From Luteimonas huabeiensis HB2 (GTDB lineage Bacteria > Pseudomonadota > Gammaproteobacteria > Xanthomonadales > Xanthomonadaceae): a stretch of 64,000 nucleotides of DNA. The position numbers and the translations under genes are program-made. Below are positions 37,111 to 47,843 of this stretch, piece after piece. The stretch covers positions 1-64,000 of the forward strand of contig NZ_JAAN01000021.1 of the NCBI RefSeq assembly GCF_000559025.1, read 5' to 3'. How positions within the stretch are numbered: position 1 is the stretch's first letter; the number at the start of each line of letters is the position of its first letter. Under the pieces are notes generated by a model. The model worked only from the letters and a program-made list of their open reading frames with translations, searched no databases and was not told the origin of the DNA.

Positions 37111-37559
37111 GGGCCGGCGCCCTCGGCGGCCTGCGCGGCCAGCCGGGCGCGCCGCGCGCCCAGGTCGTCCAGCTCGCGCTGCGAGCGGCGCTCGTCGACC
37201 TGGCGCTCCTGCGCGCGGTAGCTGGCGGCCAGCTGTTCCAGCACCTGCTTGTCGCGGCTGGCCAGCAGCAGCCGGCCGCGCTCGACCTCGACCGTCTGCC
37301 GGCTGTGGTCCACGGTGCGGCTCTGCTGCTCGACCGCGCTCTGCAGCCGATCGAGGAAGGCGCGGCGGTTGGCCAGCTGCGCCGGGCTGGTGGCGGCGAG
37401 CTGGCTCTGCGCGTAGTCCTCGGCGTAGCGGCGCAGCTCCTCCAGCCGCGCCTCGTGCTGGGCCAGCGTGCGCTGGCGCTCGGCGAGCGCGCGCGCGATC
37501 GCGTCCTGGTGGTCCTGGGCGCGGTTCAACAGCGGATCGATGCGGCGGGACGAGGTCAT
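37107..37559 (-). CDS. fliJ: Flagellar export protein FliJ
   Basis: A 150-residue protein that is almost entirely coiled coil, rich in Arg, Gln, Glu and Leu (LAQHEARLEELRRYAEDYAQ). FliJ is the stalk of the FliHIJ export ATPase. Identification rests on length, helix pattern and position between fliI and fliK, overlapping both by 4 bases. Confidence 0.88.
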   Translation of the reverse strand: MTSSRRIDPLLNRAQDHQDAIARALAERQRTLAQHEARLEELRRYAEDYAQSQLAATSPAQLANRRAFLDRLQSAVEQQSRTVDHSRQTVEVERGRLLLASRDKQVLEQLAASYRAQERQVDERRSQRELDDLGARRARLAAQAAEGAGP

Positions 37560-38977
37560 GCGGCGGGTTCCTCCGGGTGCAGCAGGCGTTCGAGCGCCCG
37601 ACGGCTGTGGTCCAGGTCGGCGGCATGGGCGATGTCCTGGCCCAGGAAGCCGACGATCCCGGGCCAGCGCGCCAGCGCCTCGTCGACGACCGGATCGCCG
37701 CCGCGCTGGTAGGCGCCGATGGCGATCAGGTCGCGGTTGGCGTTATAGGCCGCGACCAGGCGCTTGAGCGCGCGGATGCGCTCGCGCCAGGCCGCGTCGG
37801 CGATCTCGGTGACCACGCGGCTGACCGAGGATTCGACGTCGATGGCCGGGTACAGCCCGGCGTCGGCGATCCGTCGCGACAGCAGGATGTGGCCGTCGAG
37901 GATCGCGCGCGCGGCGTCGGCGATCGGGTCCTGCGGATCGTCGCCCTCGGTGAGCACGGTGTAGAACGCGGTGATCGAGCCGCGGCCCTTGGCGCCGTTG
38001 CCGGCGCGCTCGACCAGCGCCGGCAATTTGGCGAACACGCTCGGCGGGTAGCCGCGGGTGGTCGGCGGCTCGCCGACCGACAGGCCGATCTCGCGCTGGG
38101 CCTGGGCGAAGCGGGTCAGCGAGTCCATCAGCAGCAGCACGTTGAGGCCCTGGTCGCGGAACCACTCGGCGATGGCGGTGGCGCGGTAGGCGCCGTGCAG
38201 GCGCGCCAGCGGCGGCCGGTCGGCCGGCGCGGCGACCACCACCGCGCGCTTCAGGCCGTCCTCGCCCAGGGTGGTCTCGACGAAGTCGCGCACCTCGCGG
38301 CCGCGCTCGCCGATCAGGCCGACCACGATCACGTCGGCGGCGGTGAAGCGGGTCATCATGCCCAGCAGCGTCGACTTGCCGACGCCGGAGCCGGCGAACA
38401 GGCCCACGCGCTGGCCGCGGCCGATCGGCAGCAACGCGTTGATCGCGCGCACGCCCACGTCCAGCGGCTGGGTGATCGGCTCGCGCGCGAGCGGGTTGAT
38501 CGCCGTGCCGGCCATGCCGACGCTGCCCTCGGCGCGCACCGTGCCCTTGCCGTCGAGCGGGATGCCGTCGCTGTCGATCACGCGGCCGAGCAGGCCCTCG
38601 CCGACCTCGACGCCGCCGCGGCGGCGCACCGGCACCACCCGCGCGTTCGGCAGCAGGCCGTGCAGCTCGGCGCTGGGCATCAGCGAGGTGCGCTCGCCGG
38701 CGAAGCCGACGACCTCGGCCTCGACCCAGCCGCCGTCGGCGACTTCCACCTTGCAGGTGGCGCCCATCGGCGCCTCGCAGCCGACCGCTTCCAGGGTCAG
38801 CCCGACCGCGCGGCGCAGGATGCCCTCGCGGATCAGCCCGCGGCCGGCGGAGGGGTCGGGGCCGGTGGCGTCCAGCCGCGCGGCCAGGCGCAGGTTGCGC
38901 GCGGCCAGCCAGTCGGCGGGATCGGCCGCGGGCAGGGCGGCGGCGCGCGCGCCGGCCTGGGCGGGCGCGGCGCTCAT
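37556..38977 (-). CDS. fliI: Flagellum-specific export ATPase FliI
   Basis: A 473-residue F1-type ATPase that energises unloading of export substrates. Walker A is GLFAGSGVGKSTLLGMM; the catalytic IGERGREVRDFVE and Walker B LLLMDSLTRFAQAQREIGL are intact. It is flanked by fliH and fliJ with 4-base overlaps, forming one translational block. Confidence 0.96.
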   Translation of the reverse strand: MSAAPAQAGARAAALPAADPADWLAARNLRLAARLDATGPDPSAGRGLIREGILRRAVGLTLEAVGCEAPMGATCKVEVADGGWVEAEVVGFAGERTSLMPSAELHGLLPNARVVPVRRRGGVEVGEGLLGRVIDSDGIPLDGKGTVRAEGSVGMAGTAINPLAREPITQPLDVGVRAINALLPIGRGQRVGLFAGSGVGKSTLLGMMTRFTAADVIVVGLIGERGREVRDFVETTLGEDGLKRAVVVAAPADRPPLARLHGAYRATAIAEWFRDQGLNVLLLMDSLTRFAQAQREIGLSVGEPPTTRGYPPSVFAKLPALVERAGNGAKGRGSITAFYTVLTEGDDPQDPIADAARAILDGHILLSRRIADAGLYPAIDVESSVSRVVTEIADAAWRERIRALKRLVAAYNANRDLIAIGAYQRGGDPVVDEALARWPGIVGFLGQDIAHAADLDHSRRALERLLHPEEPAA

Positions 38978-39579
38978 GCGCCGGCCCCGGCGCGGCGCAG
39001 CACGGTCTCGATCGCGCCGCGCAGGCGCGCATCGAGGCTGCCGTCGATGCGCACGCTCTCGGCGTGCACGCGCAGGTCGCCGCGCGCCAGCGCCGGGTCC
39101 GGCGACAGCCGCGCGGCCTCGGGCAGCGACAAGAGCGGCGCCAGCGCGGCGATGTCGTCCGGGTGCAGCCGCACCTCGACCTCGCGCGCCGCGCCGCCCA
39201 CCGCCTCGACGGCCTCGGCGACCAGCTCGGCCAGCAGGCCGGGATCGGCCTCGTAGGCGCGGCCGACCAGGCCGCCGGCGATGCGCGCGGCCAGCTCGCC
39301 CAGCGCGGCGACCACTTCGTTCTCCAGCCGCGCCAGCGGCCGCGAGAAGTTGTCCAGGATGCCCTCGATCTGCGCGGTCAGCCGGCGGATCTCGGCCTGG
39401 CCCTGGGCCAGGCCCTCGGCATGCCCGCGCGCCAGGCCCTCGGCCAGTCCTTCCTCGCGCGCCTGCTCGCGGATGCGCTCGATCTCCTGCAGCGAGGGCG
39501 GGCGCGGCGGCGCGACCGGCGCGGGTTCGGCCGGCGGCGGCGCGTCCAGGGCCGGCGCGCGCCAGCGCACCGCGTTCAT
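38974..39579 (-). CDS. fliH: Flagellar assembly protein FliH
   Basis: A 201-residue negative regulator and anchor of FliI. A Pro/Ala-rich N-terminus is followed by a helix with the GxxxG-type series (AEGLARGHAEGLAQG) typical of FliH, then the C-terminal domain. Overlaps fliG and fliI. Confidence 0.9.
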   Translation of the reverse strand: MNAVRWRAPALDAPPPAEPAPVAPPRPPSLQEIERIREQAREEGLAEGLARGHAEGLAQGQAEIRRLTAQIEGILDNFSRPLARLENEVVAALGELAARIAGGLVGRAYEADPGLLAELVAEAVEAVGGAAREVEVRLHPDDIAALAPLLSLPEAARLSPDPALARGDLRVHAESVRIDGSLDARLRGAIETVLRRAGAGA

Positions 39580-40592
39580 ACCAGTTCCTCGGCGGCGCCG
39601 CCGCCCAGCGCGATCGCGCCCTCGTCGGCCAGCCGCCGCACGATGCCCAGGATCTCCTTCTGCGCCGCCTCCACGTCGGACAGCCGCACCGGCCCGCGCG
39701 CCTCCATGTCCTCGAGCAGGATCTCGGCGGCGCGCTGCGACATGTTGCGGGTGATCTTCTCGCGCACGCGCACGTCGGCGCCGCGCAGGGCGACGCCGAG
39801 GCGCTCGCCGGAGACCTCGCGCAGCAGCGTCTGCAAGGCGCGGTCGTCCAGCTCGACCAGGTCGTCGAACACGAACATCAGGTCCTGGATGCGCTGGCCG
39901 AGCGGCTCATCGATCTTGCGGATCGCCCCCAGCAGGCTCTGGTCCTGGCCGGAGTCCATGAAGTTGAGGATGTTGGCGGCCACCTTGACCCCGCCCACCG
40001 CCGAGGACTTCAGGTTCTGGTTGCCGGCGAACTGGCGCTCCATGATCTCGTTGAGTTCGTTGAGCGCGTTGGGCGGGATGCCGTCGAGGGTGGCGATGCG
40101 CAGCAGCACGTCGGCGCGCGCGCGCTCGGGCAGCAGCTTCAGGGTGTCGGCGGCCTGGTCGGGGTCCAGGTGCGAGAGCACGATGGCGATGATCTGCGGG
40201 TGCTCGTGGCGGACCAGGTCGGCCACCGCGCGCGGGTCCATCCACTTGAGCGTGTCCAGGCCGGTGGTGTTGCGGCCGAGCAGGATGCGGTCGATCAGGC
40301 TGCCGGCCTTGTCCGCGCCAAGCGCCTGCACCAGCACCGCGCGGATGTAGTCGTCGGCGCCCACGCCCAGCGAGGTCTGCCGCTCCAGCGCGGCGTGGAA
40401 TTCCTCCATCACCCCCAGCAGCTGCTCGCGGCTGACCGCGCCCACGGTGGCCATCGCCAGCCCGAGCTTCTGCACTTCCTTCGCGGCCATGTGCTTGAGC
40501 ACCTCGGCCGCGTCGGCCTCGCCCAGCGACAGCAGCAGCACCGCCGCACGCTGCACCCCGGTGAGGCCGTCACCGCTAGACGGCTGCTTCAT
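39576..40592 (-). CDS. fliG: Flagellar motor switch protein FliG
   Basis: A 338-residue rotor protein that transmits stator torque. It shows armadillo-like N and middle domains (VLLSLGEADAAEVLKHM, EHPQIIAIVLSHLDPDQAAD with the EHPQ motif) and the C-terminal torque helix with LLREVSGERLGVALRGAD and ILLEDMEARGPVRLSDVEAA. Overlaps the end of fliF by 17 bases. Confidence 0.95.
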   Translation of the reverse strand: MKQPSSGDGLTGVQRAAVLLLSLGEADAAEVLKHMAAKEVQKLGLAMATVGAVSREQLLGVMEEFHAALERQTSLGVGADDYIRAVLVQALGADKAGSLIDRILLGRNTTGLDTLKWMDPRAVADLVRHEHPQIIAIVLSHLDPDQAADTLKLLPERARADVLLRIATLDGIPPNALNELNEIMERQFAGNQNLKSSAVGGVKVAANILNFMDSGQDQSLLGAIRKIDEPLGQRIQDLMFVFDDLVELDDRALQTLLREVSGERLGVALRGADVRVREKITRNMSQRAAEILLEDMEARGPVRLSDVEAAQKEILGIVRRLADEGAIALGGGAAEELV

Positions 40593-42267
40593 CGCCCAAC
40601 CACCCCTTGACCACCTGCGCCACGCGCTTGGAATCCGTCTTCACCGCCTCGCGGGCCTGCCGCACGCGGTCCTCGTAGGCGTCCGAGGCCAGCGCGATCG
40701 GCGCGGGGCCGGGCCCCGCGGCGGAGATCCGCGCGGTGTCCTCGGCCAGCGCCGGCAGCGCGCCGTCGTCGTCGCCGGGCGCCGACAGCTGCGCCTGCGC
40801 GGCGTCGTCGCGGCGGCGCGGCATCGGCCCGGCGATCTGTCGCACCGCCGGGCGCACCACGCCGAACAGCAGCGCCAGCACCACCGCCGCGCCCAGCAGC
40901 AGGCGGGCGATGTCGTGCAGCAGCGGCCGTTCCCACCAGGCCGGCCCGGCGGGCTCGCCGGCGTCCTCGCGCACGAACGGCGCGTTCATCACCGAGACCA
41001 CGTCGCCGCGCGCGGCATCGAAGCCCACCGCCTGCCGCACCAGCGCCTCGATGCGCTGCAGTTCGGCGTCGGTCAGCGGCTGCAACGACGCGGCGCCGTC
41101 GGCGCCCGCGCGCGGCACGTGGTCCACCAGCACCGCCGCGGTGACCCGGCGGATGCGGCCCGGCGGCTGCCGCACGTGCTGCAGGGTGCGGTCGAGCTCG
41201 TAGTTGCGGGTGGCGCTGCGCGAGGTGTCGCCCGGCGCGCTGGCGGCCGCGGCCACCGCCGCCTCCACGCCCGGGTCGTCGACGGTCTCGGGCAGGTTGC
41301 TGGTGGCGCCGGGAATGCCCTGCGGGCCGCCGTCGCGGGTGGCGGTCTCGCTGACCTGCTCGCTGCGCAGCTTCGGCGGATCGGCGGCGTACAGCTCGCG
41401 CGCCTCCTCGCTGACCGAGAAGTCCATGTCCACGGTCACCTCGGCATTGACCCGGCCGGGGCCGGTCATCGGTTCCAGCAGCTCGCGGATGCGCTGGTTG
41501 AACGAGGTCTCCTGCCGGCGCACCTGCTCGAACTGCAGCGCGCTCAGCGCCGCGGCCGGGTCCTGGCCGTCGTTGCTGAGCAGGCGGCCGTTCTGGTCGA
41601 CCACGGTGACCCGTTCCGGCGCCAGGTCGGGAATGCTGGAGGCGACCAGGTGCACGATGGCGTCCACCTGGCCGCGCTCGAGCGCGGCGCCGCCGCGCAG
41701 TTCCAGCACCACCGAGGCGCTGGCCGCCTCGCGCTGGCGGGTGAAGGCCGAGGGCTTCGGGATCGCCAGGTGCACGCGCGCGTCGCGCACCGGGCGCAGC
41801 GCGGCGATGGTGCGTACCAGCTCGGTCTCCAGCGCGTGCTGGTAGCGCGCATTCTCCACGAACTGGCTCACCCCGAAGCCGGGATCGCGTTCCATCAGCT
41901 CGAAGCCCAGGCGGCCGGACTCGGTCAGGCCGGAGCCGGCCAGCTTCAGCCGCGCGTCGTGGACGTGCGCTTCCGGCACCGAGATCGCGCCGGTGGCGCG
42001 GTCGATCTCGAACGGGATCTGCGCCGCGCGCAGCAGGTCGGTGGCCTCGGCGGTGGCCTTGGCGTCGAGCCCGGCGTAGAGCGGCACGTAGCCCGGCTTC
42101 TGCGACCAGAAGAACACGATCAGCCCGATCGCGATCGCCGCGGCCAGCAGCAGCATCTTCCCCAGCCGCCGCGCCAGTTGCATCTTCTCCAGGCGGTCGA
42201 GCACCTCGACCGCCTTGTCGCCGGCTTGGCCCGCCTTGAGCGCGCCCTTGGAAAGCGAAATCGCCAC
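40576..42267 (-). CDS. fliF: Flagellar MS-ring protein FliF
   Basis: A 563-residue protein forming the MS ring. Two TM segments (about 36-55 and 452-472) flank the periplasmic ring-building motifs (LYAGLDAKATAEATDLL, RDPGFGVSQFVENARYQHAL). The C-terminal tail (KRVAQVVKGWL) binds FliG. Follows fliE by 25 bases. Confidence 0.95.
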   Translation of the reverse strand: MAISLSKGALKAGQAGDKAVEVLDRLEKMQLARRLGKMLLLAAAIAIGLIVFFWSQKPGYVPLYAGLDAKATAEATDLLRAAQIPFEIDRATGAISVPEAHVHDARLKLAGSGLTESGRLGFELMERDPGFGVSQFVENARYQHALETELVRTIAALRPVRDARVHLAIPKPSAFTRQREAASASVVLELRGGAALERGQVDAIVHLVASSIPDLAPERVTVVDQNGRLLSNDGQDPAAALSALQFEQVRRQETSFNQRIRELLEPMTGPGRVNAEVTVDMDFSVSEEARELYAADPPKLRSEQVSETATRDGGPQGIPGATSNLPETVDDPGVEAAVAAAASAPGDTSRSATRNYELDRTLQHVRQPPGRIRRVTAAVLVDHVPRAGADGAASLQPLTDAELQRIEALVRQAVGFDAARGDVVSVMNAPFVREDAGEPAGPAWWERPLLHDIARLLLGAAVVLALLFGVVRPAVRQIAGPMPRRRDDAAQAQLSAPGDDDGALPALAEDTARISAAGPGPAPIALASDAYEDRVRQAREAVKTDSKRVAQVVKGWLGDEAAV

Positions 42268-42292
42268 GTGGTGTCCTCGGTCGGGGCCGCGA

Positions 42293-42673
42293 TCAGAGCG
42301 GCATGTTCATGACGTCCTGGTAGGCCTGGACGAGCCGGTTGCGGACCTCGACGGTGGCGCGGAAGGCGACCTGGGAGTGCTGCGCGGCCACCATCACCTT
42401 GGCCAGGTCCGCGCCCGGCTCGCCCAGCTCGAACGCGCGCACCAGCTCGCCGGTGCGGTGCTGGGCGGCGTTCACGCCCTCCAGCGCGTTGCGCAGGGTG
42501 GCGCCGAAGCTGGGCGTCGCCGCGCCGGCGACGCTTCCCGGCGCGCCGATCGCGCCCGGCGACGGAATCGCGTCGCTGCGCGGCGCGTCGGCGGCCACCG
42601 CCGGCCGCGGCACGCCCATCTGGCTCTGGTAGCTGCGGATCTGCGAGAGGATCGAATCGACCGAATGGCTCAT
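42293..42673 (-). CDS. fliE: Flagellar hook-basal body protein FliE
   Basis: A 126-residue rod-base protein with conserved C-terminal FAFEL-type features (AKVMVAAQHSQVAFRATVEV, RNRLVQAYQDVMNMPL). It joins the MS ring to the rod and opens the export path. First gene of fliE-F-G-H-I-J-K, under the RpoN promoter 37 bases upstream. Confidence 0.94.
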   Translation of the reverse strand: MSHSVDSILSQIRSYQSQMGVPRPAVAADAPRSDAIPSPGAIGAPGSVAGAATPSFGATLRNALEGVNAAQHRTGELVRAFELGEPGADLAKVMVAAQHSQVAFRATVEVRNRLVQAYQDVMNMPL

Positions 42674-42709
42674 GCGAAACGTCGGCGTGCACGGGACGAA
42701 CCGACCGAT

Positions 42710-42724
42710 GCAAGGCGCGTGCCG
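42710..42724 (-). promoter_or_regulatory. RpoN (sigma-54) promoter of the fliE-K operon
   Basis: CGGCACG-CGCC-TTGC on the minus strand with correct -24/-12 spacing. Predicted start 42698, giving a 25-nt leader. Element R4 starts directly upstream of the -24 box. Confidence 0.85.
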
Positions 42725-42845
42725 GGGGGCAGGGGCCAGAGGCCAGGGGTCAGGGGTCAGGGGTCAGGGGGAGCAGGGCTTCGATCGTGCCTTCAGGCTT
42801 TCGCTGACCCCTGGCCCCTGGCCTCTGGCCTCTGGCCCCCGGCCC
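42725..42845. repeat. Heptad inverted-repeat element R4 (fleQ|fliE junction)
   Basis: Left arm GGGGCCA-GAGGCCA-GGGGTCA-GGGGTCA-GGGGTCA (about 42731-42767), a core of about 40 bases, then TGACCCC-TGGCCCC-TGGCCTC-TGGCCTC to 42840. It ends at the fleQ stop codon. A FleQ site was not identified within it. Confidence 0.85.
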
Positions 42846-44263
<1,418 letters not shown>

Positions 44264-44267
<4 letters not shown>

Positions 44268-44659
44268 GAGGGGTCTCCGGTGGCGTCGCCGGCGTCGTGC
44301 AGCCCTTCGAGGATCTGCATGACCTCCTGGACGTAGGACAGCTTGCTGACGAAGTTGTCGGCGCCGGCGCGGGTGGCGTGCTCGCGATGCTCGGCGTCGT
44401 CGAAATGGCTGGCGATGACGATGTAGGGCGGATCGTCCTGGGCCTTGATGAGCCGGGCGGCCTGCAGGCCGCCCATCTCCGGCATGGCCAGGTCCATCAG
44501 CACCACCCGCGGCCGCAGCGCCTCGGAGCGCTCGATGGCCTCCAGGCCGTTGCCGGCGGTGCCGACCACCCGCAGCCACGGCACCTTGCGGAAGTGGCGC
44601 AGCGCGGCGTTGATGAAGCCTTCGTGGTCGTCGACGAGCAGGACGGTGATGGTGTCCAT
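44264..44659 (-). CDS. Single-domain response regulator in the fleQ-rpoN cluster
   Basis: A 131-residue receiver ([50 protein letters not shown]) of the NarL-type subfamily, without an output domain. Asp and Lys active-site residues are present. No kinase gene adjoins it. It lies between rpoN and fleQ with a 4-base overlap to fleQ, so it probably tunes flagellar gene control by protein contact. Partner unknown. Confidence 0.85.
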
Positions 44660-44668
44660 CCGGGTTCC

Positions 44669-46078
44669 TCAGCCCGCGCGGGCCAGCAGGGAAGGGGGGC
44701 ACCCGCCGCGGCCGCGCGCGCGCGCCGGGGCGATGCCCAGCTGCTCGCGGTACTTGGCCACGGTGCGGCGCGCGATGCGCACCCCCTGGCGGGCGAGCAG
44801 CGCGGCGATCGCCTCGTCGGCCAGCGGCCGCTGCGCAGGCTCGGCCTCGATCAGGCGCCGCACCATCGCCCGCACCGCGGCGCCCGACACGCTCGCGCCT
44901 TCCAGCCGCACCGCGAAGAAGCGCTTCATCTCGATGGTACCGCGCGGGGTCTGCAGGTACTTGCCGGTGGTGATGCGCGAGACCGTGGATTCGTGCATGC
45001 CGATGGCGTCGGCGATCTCCTTGAGGGTCAGCGGCGCCATCGCCTCCTCGCCGCGTTCCAGGAACGCAGCCTGGCGCTCGACGATCGCGCGCGCGGTGCG
45101 CAGCAGGGTGTCGTAGCGCATCGACAGCGCGCGCGCGAACCAGCGCGCCTCGTGCAGCAGTTCGCGCATCGCCGCGCCGCCGGACTCGCCCACCGCGCGC
45201 TCGTAGCCGGCGTGCAGCGCCACCCGCGGCGCCGCCGCCGGGTTCAGCGCCACCTGCCAGCCGCCATCGATGCGCCTGACCACGGCGTCGGGCACCACCG
45301 CCGCGGCCGTCTCGGGCGCGCCGGCCTCGCCCGGGCGCGGGTCCAGCGACAGGATCAGCCGCACCGCCTCGCGCACGTCGGCTTCGTCGCGCCCCAGCCT
45401 GGCGGCGATCGCGGCCAGGTCGTGCGCGGCCAGCGGCGCCAGCGCCTCGGCCAGGATGCGCGCCGCCAGGCGCCGGCCCGGCACGCGGCCGGGCAGGGCG
45501 GCCAGCTGCGCCAGCAGGCACTCGCGCAGATCGCGCGCGGCCACGCCCGCGGGATCGCCGTGCAGCAGCCGCTGGCGCACCGCCTCCACCCGCGCCGCGG
45601 CGCGGTCGAAGCGGGCGCAGGCGCGCAGCGTCAGCGCCTCCAGCGGCGCGGTCAGGTAGCCGGCGTCGTCGCAGTGCTCCAGCCAGAATGCCGCGATCTC
45701 CAACTCGTCGGCGGCCAAGCTGGTCGCCAGCCGCTGCAGGATGCGCAGCTGCGGATCGGTCGACTCGCCCGCGGCGATGCGCTGCAGCCCGTCGTCGGCG
45801 CCCTCGGACCACCCGCCCGCCGGCACGTCCCACATCGACGGCTCCGGCAGCTCGTCGAACGCCGCCGTCTCGACCACGGCCCGCGCCGGCTCCGCCTCGG
45901 CGGGCGCGGCGACCTCCTCGGCCTCCAGCTCCAGCAACGGGTTGTGCTCGAGCGTGCGCCGGATTTCCAGCTCCAGCTGCAGACCGTCGAGCTGCAGCAG
46001 CCGGATCGACTGCAGCAACTGCGGCGTCATCTGCAGCGCCTGCCCCAGCTGCATCGAGGCGGTGGCGGTGGTCTTCAT
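44669..46078 (-). CDS. rpoN: RNA polymerase sigma-54 factor RpoN
   Basis: A 469-residue sigma-54. Region I is Gln/Leu-rich ([20 protein letters not shown]). The core-binding domain follows, then the DNA-binding part with [18 protein letters not shown] and the RpoN box [14 protein letters not shown]. Its position beside fleQ suggests a flagella-dedicated copy, as with RpoN2 in Xanthomonas; whether another rpoN exists cannot be seen here. ATG at 46078. Confidence 0.94.
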   Translation of the reverse strand: MKTTATASMQLGQALQMTPQLLQSIRLLQLDGLQLELEIRRTLEHNPLLELEAEEVAAPAEAEPARAVVETAAFDELPEPSMWDVPAGGWSEGADDGLQRIAAGESTDPQLRILQRLATSLAADELEIAAFWLEHCDDAGYLTAPLEALTLRACARFDRAAARVEAVRQRLLHGDPAGVAARDLRECLLAQLAALPGRVPGRRLAARILAEALAPLAAHDLAAIAARLGRDEADVREAVRLILSLDPRPGEAGAPETAAAVVPDAVVRRIDGGWQVALNPAAAPRVALHAGYERAVGESGGAAMRELLHEARWFARALSMRYDTLLRTARAIVERQAAFLERGEEAMAPLTLKEIADAIGMHESTVSRITTGKYLQTPRGTIEMKRFFAVRLEGASVSGAAVRAMVRRLIEAEPAQRPLADEAIAALLARQGVRIARRTVAKYREQLGIAPARARGRGGCPPSLLARAG

Positions 46079-46181
46079 CGCGATGGTCCCCCCGCGCCGG
46101 CAAGGCGGCGCGCTGGGCGACATCGTGCGCGGGCCGCGACGGAAAGGGTATCGGGGGGATTCCGGTCAGGGCCGGGGCGGT

Positions 46182-46211
46182 CCCGACGGATGTCGGGGAA
46201 TTCCCGACATC
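46182..46211. promoter_or_regulatory. Alternative inverted repeats between the LuxR-type gene and rpoN
   Basis: CCCGAC (46182-46187), GATGTCGGG (46189-46197) and CCCGACATC (46203-46211) allow two exclusive pairings: first with second (6 bp), or second with third (9 bp, loop GAATT). It could be an operator for the neighbouring regulator or an attenuator in the rpoN leader. The rest of 46079-46271 shows nothing else. Confidence 0.4.
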
Positions 46212-46271
46212 GCGGCTGTCGCTCGGCGTCGGTCGATCGGCGCGCCGGAAGCGGCGGCGCGCATCCGGCCG

Positions 46272-46904
46272 CTAAGTCGGCACCTGCCGATGCCGGGCGG
46301 CGAGCAGCAGCAGGTCGGTGGCGCGGCGGCAGCCGAGCGCTTCCATCATCCGCGCGCGATGGGTCTCGACGGTCTTGACGCTGATGCCGAGCTCGGCGGC
46401 GATCTCCTTGTTGCTCAGGCCGCCGCCGATCATGCCGAGAATCTGCCGCTGCCGCGGCGACAGCGCGTCGATGCCGACGGGTTTCTCGCGGCCGAGCATC
46501 GGCGCCATCATCCGCGACGACAGCCGCGGGCTGAGGAAGGTCTGGCCGGCGGCGGCGGTGCGCAGGGCGAGTTCCAGTTCCAGCGGCGCGGCGTCCTTGA
46601 CGATGAAGCCGGCGGCGCCGCGCTCCAGCGCGCCGCGCACGTGCTGGGCGTCGTCGTACATCGACATCATCAGCACGCGGGTGGCGGGCAGTTCGGCCAG
46701 GATCGCGGTCATCGCCTCCAGGCCGCTGCGGCCGGGCAGGGAGAGATCCATCAGCACCAGGTCGGGGCGGTGGATCAGGCTCAGGTCGAGCGCTTCGTCG
46801 GCGCGGCTGGCTTCGCCGCACACGTCCACGCCCTCGAAGCCCTGCAGCAGCCGGCTGAGGCCGGCCCGCACGAGGGTATGGTCGTCGACGATCAGCACGC
46901 GCAC
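46272..46904 (-). CDS. LuxR/NarL-family response regulator
   Basis: A 210-residue transcription factor. The receiver has VDDH, phospho-acceptor Asp in LVLMDLSLPGRSG and Lys in FIVKDAAP. The LuxR helix-turn-helix is LSPRQRQILGMIGGGLSNKE followed by IAAELGISVKTVETHRARM. The GTG at 46904 starts right at the receiver; a longer ATG frame (46961) adds unrelated residues. A 7-bp hairpin CGGGTCC/GGACCCG (46937-46956) lies just upstream. Its targets are unknown; flagellar control is suggested by position. Confidence 0.88.
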   Translation of the reverse strand: MRVLIVDDHTLVRAGLSRLLQGFEGVDVCGEASRADEALDLSLIHRPDLVLMDLSLPGRSGLEAMTAILAELPATRVLMMSMYDDAQHVRGALERGAAGFIVKDAAPLELELALRTAAAGQTFLSPRLSSRMMAPMLGREKPVGIDALSPRQRQILGMIGGGLSNKEIAAELGISVKTVETHRARMMEALGCRRATDLLLLAARHRQVPT

Positions 46905-46983
46905 GGGGATCGCTTCTTCTCCGGGCCTGGTGGGCGCGGGTCCTGGAGCGGACCCGGCCACGAAGCATAAGCCAAGCCCGCGA

Positions 46984-47544
46984 TCACCGCCGGCGCTGTT
47001 CGGCCACCTGGCGGCGGTGCAGGCGGAACAGGTGCCGTTCCATCGCCTCGGCGAGGTCGGCGCGCAGGGCGTCGAAGGCGATCCACACCCGCGTCGCGCC
47101 GTCGCGATCCTCGCGCGCGATCGCAGAGGCGGGCAGCTCGACGAGATCGGGCAGCCAGTCGGCGGGCTGCAGGCGCAGCCGCACCGGATCGCCCGGCGAC
47201 GGCGCCGTGGCGGTGTCCAGCTCCAGGCGCAGGCCGCGCGCGGACCAGCGCAGCGCGCGCTCGGGCAGGCCGTCGGCCTGCCGCGCCAGGCGACCCAGCA
47301 GGGCCAGGATCAGGTCGAGCTTGGCGTCCATGCGCTGCGCCAGCAGCGGCAGCTCGCCGTGCTCGTCGCCGGGTTCGTCCTTGCGCAGATCCTCCACCTG
47401 CGCGAGCGCGCCCAGCAGGGCGGCGGCCTGCCCCTGGCGGTCCGGGCCGGCGGCGGGCAGCAGCGCGGCCGGCAGCACCAGCTCGCAGCTCAGCACGCCG
47501 TCGAACAGGCGTCGTTCGGCCTGCGCCGGCGCGGTCCCGGTCAC
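46984..47544 (-). CDS. Atypical PilZ-domain protein
   Basis: A 186-residue protein with a central helix (LPLLAQRMDAKLDLILALLG) before a PilZ-like barrel (RWSARGLRLEL, DLVELPASA, HLFRLHRRQVAEQ). The RxxxR and DxSxxG c-di-GMP motifs are absent, as in the tetrameric PilZ class described in Xanthomonas. It may act by protein contact rather than nucleotide binding. It overlaps the FliT-like gene by 4 bases in the fliD-fliS run. Confidence 0.6.
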   Translation of the reverse strand: MTGTAPAQAERRLFDGVLSCELVLPAALLPAAGPDRQGQAAALLGALAQVEDLRKDEPGDEHGELPLLAQRMDAKLDLILALLGRLARQADGLPERALRWSARGLRLELDTATAPSPGDPVRLRLQPADWLPDLVELPASAIAREDRDGATRVWIAFDALRADLAEAMERHLFRLHRRQVAEQRRR

Positions 47545-47843
47545 GGTGCGGTCCCGGCGGAGGCGTAGGCGCGCTGCGCGCAGCGCGCCTGCCGGTCCTG
47601 GCGCAGCGCGTCGGCGGCGCGCTGGCGGCGCGCGCGCAGGTCGGCGACCACCGCGTTCTGCAGCCGCAGCAGCTCGCGCAGGCCGTCCAGCGGCGCCTGC
47701 GTCCCGGCCTGCTCGACGTAGCGGCGCAGGGCGAGGTCGTAGTCGGCCAGGATCCGGTCGGCGCGCTCCAGGTCGTCGCGGCCCACGGCCTCGCCGAGCG
47801 CCGCGAGGCCGGCGTGCAGGGCCTGCAGGCCGGGCGCGCTCAT
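47541..47843 (-). CDS. FliT-like small helical protein
   Basis: A 100-residue all-helical protein (LHAGLAALGEAVGRDDLERA, LDGLRELLRLQNAVVADLRA). Its size and place directly after fliS match FliT, the export chaperone of FliD, but the sequence is not distinctive. Overlaps fliS and the PilZ-like gene by 4 bases each. Confidence 0.55.
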   Translation of the reverse strand: MSAPGLQALHAGLAALGEAVGRDDLERADRILADYDLALRRYVEQAGTQAPLDGLRELLRLQNAVVADLRARRQRAADALRQDRQARCAQRAYASAGTAP

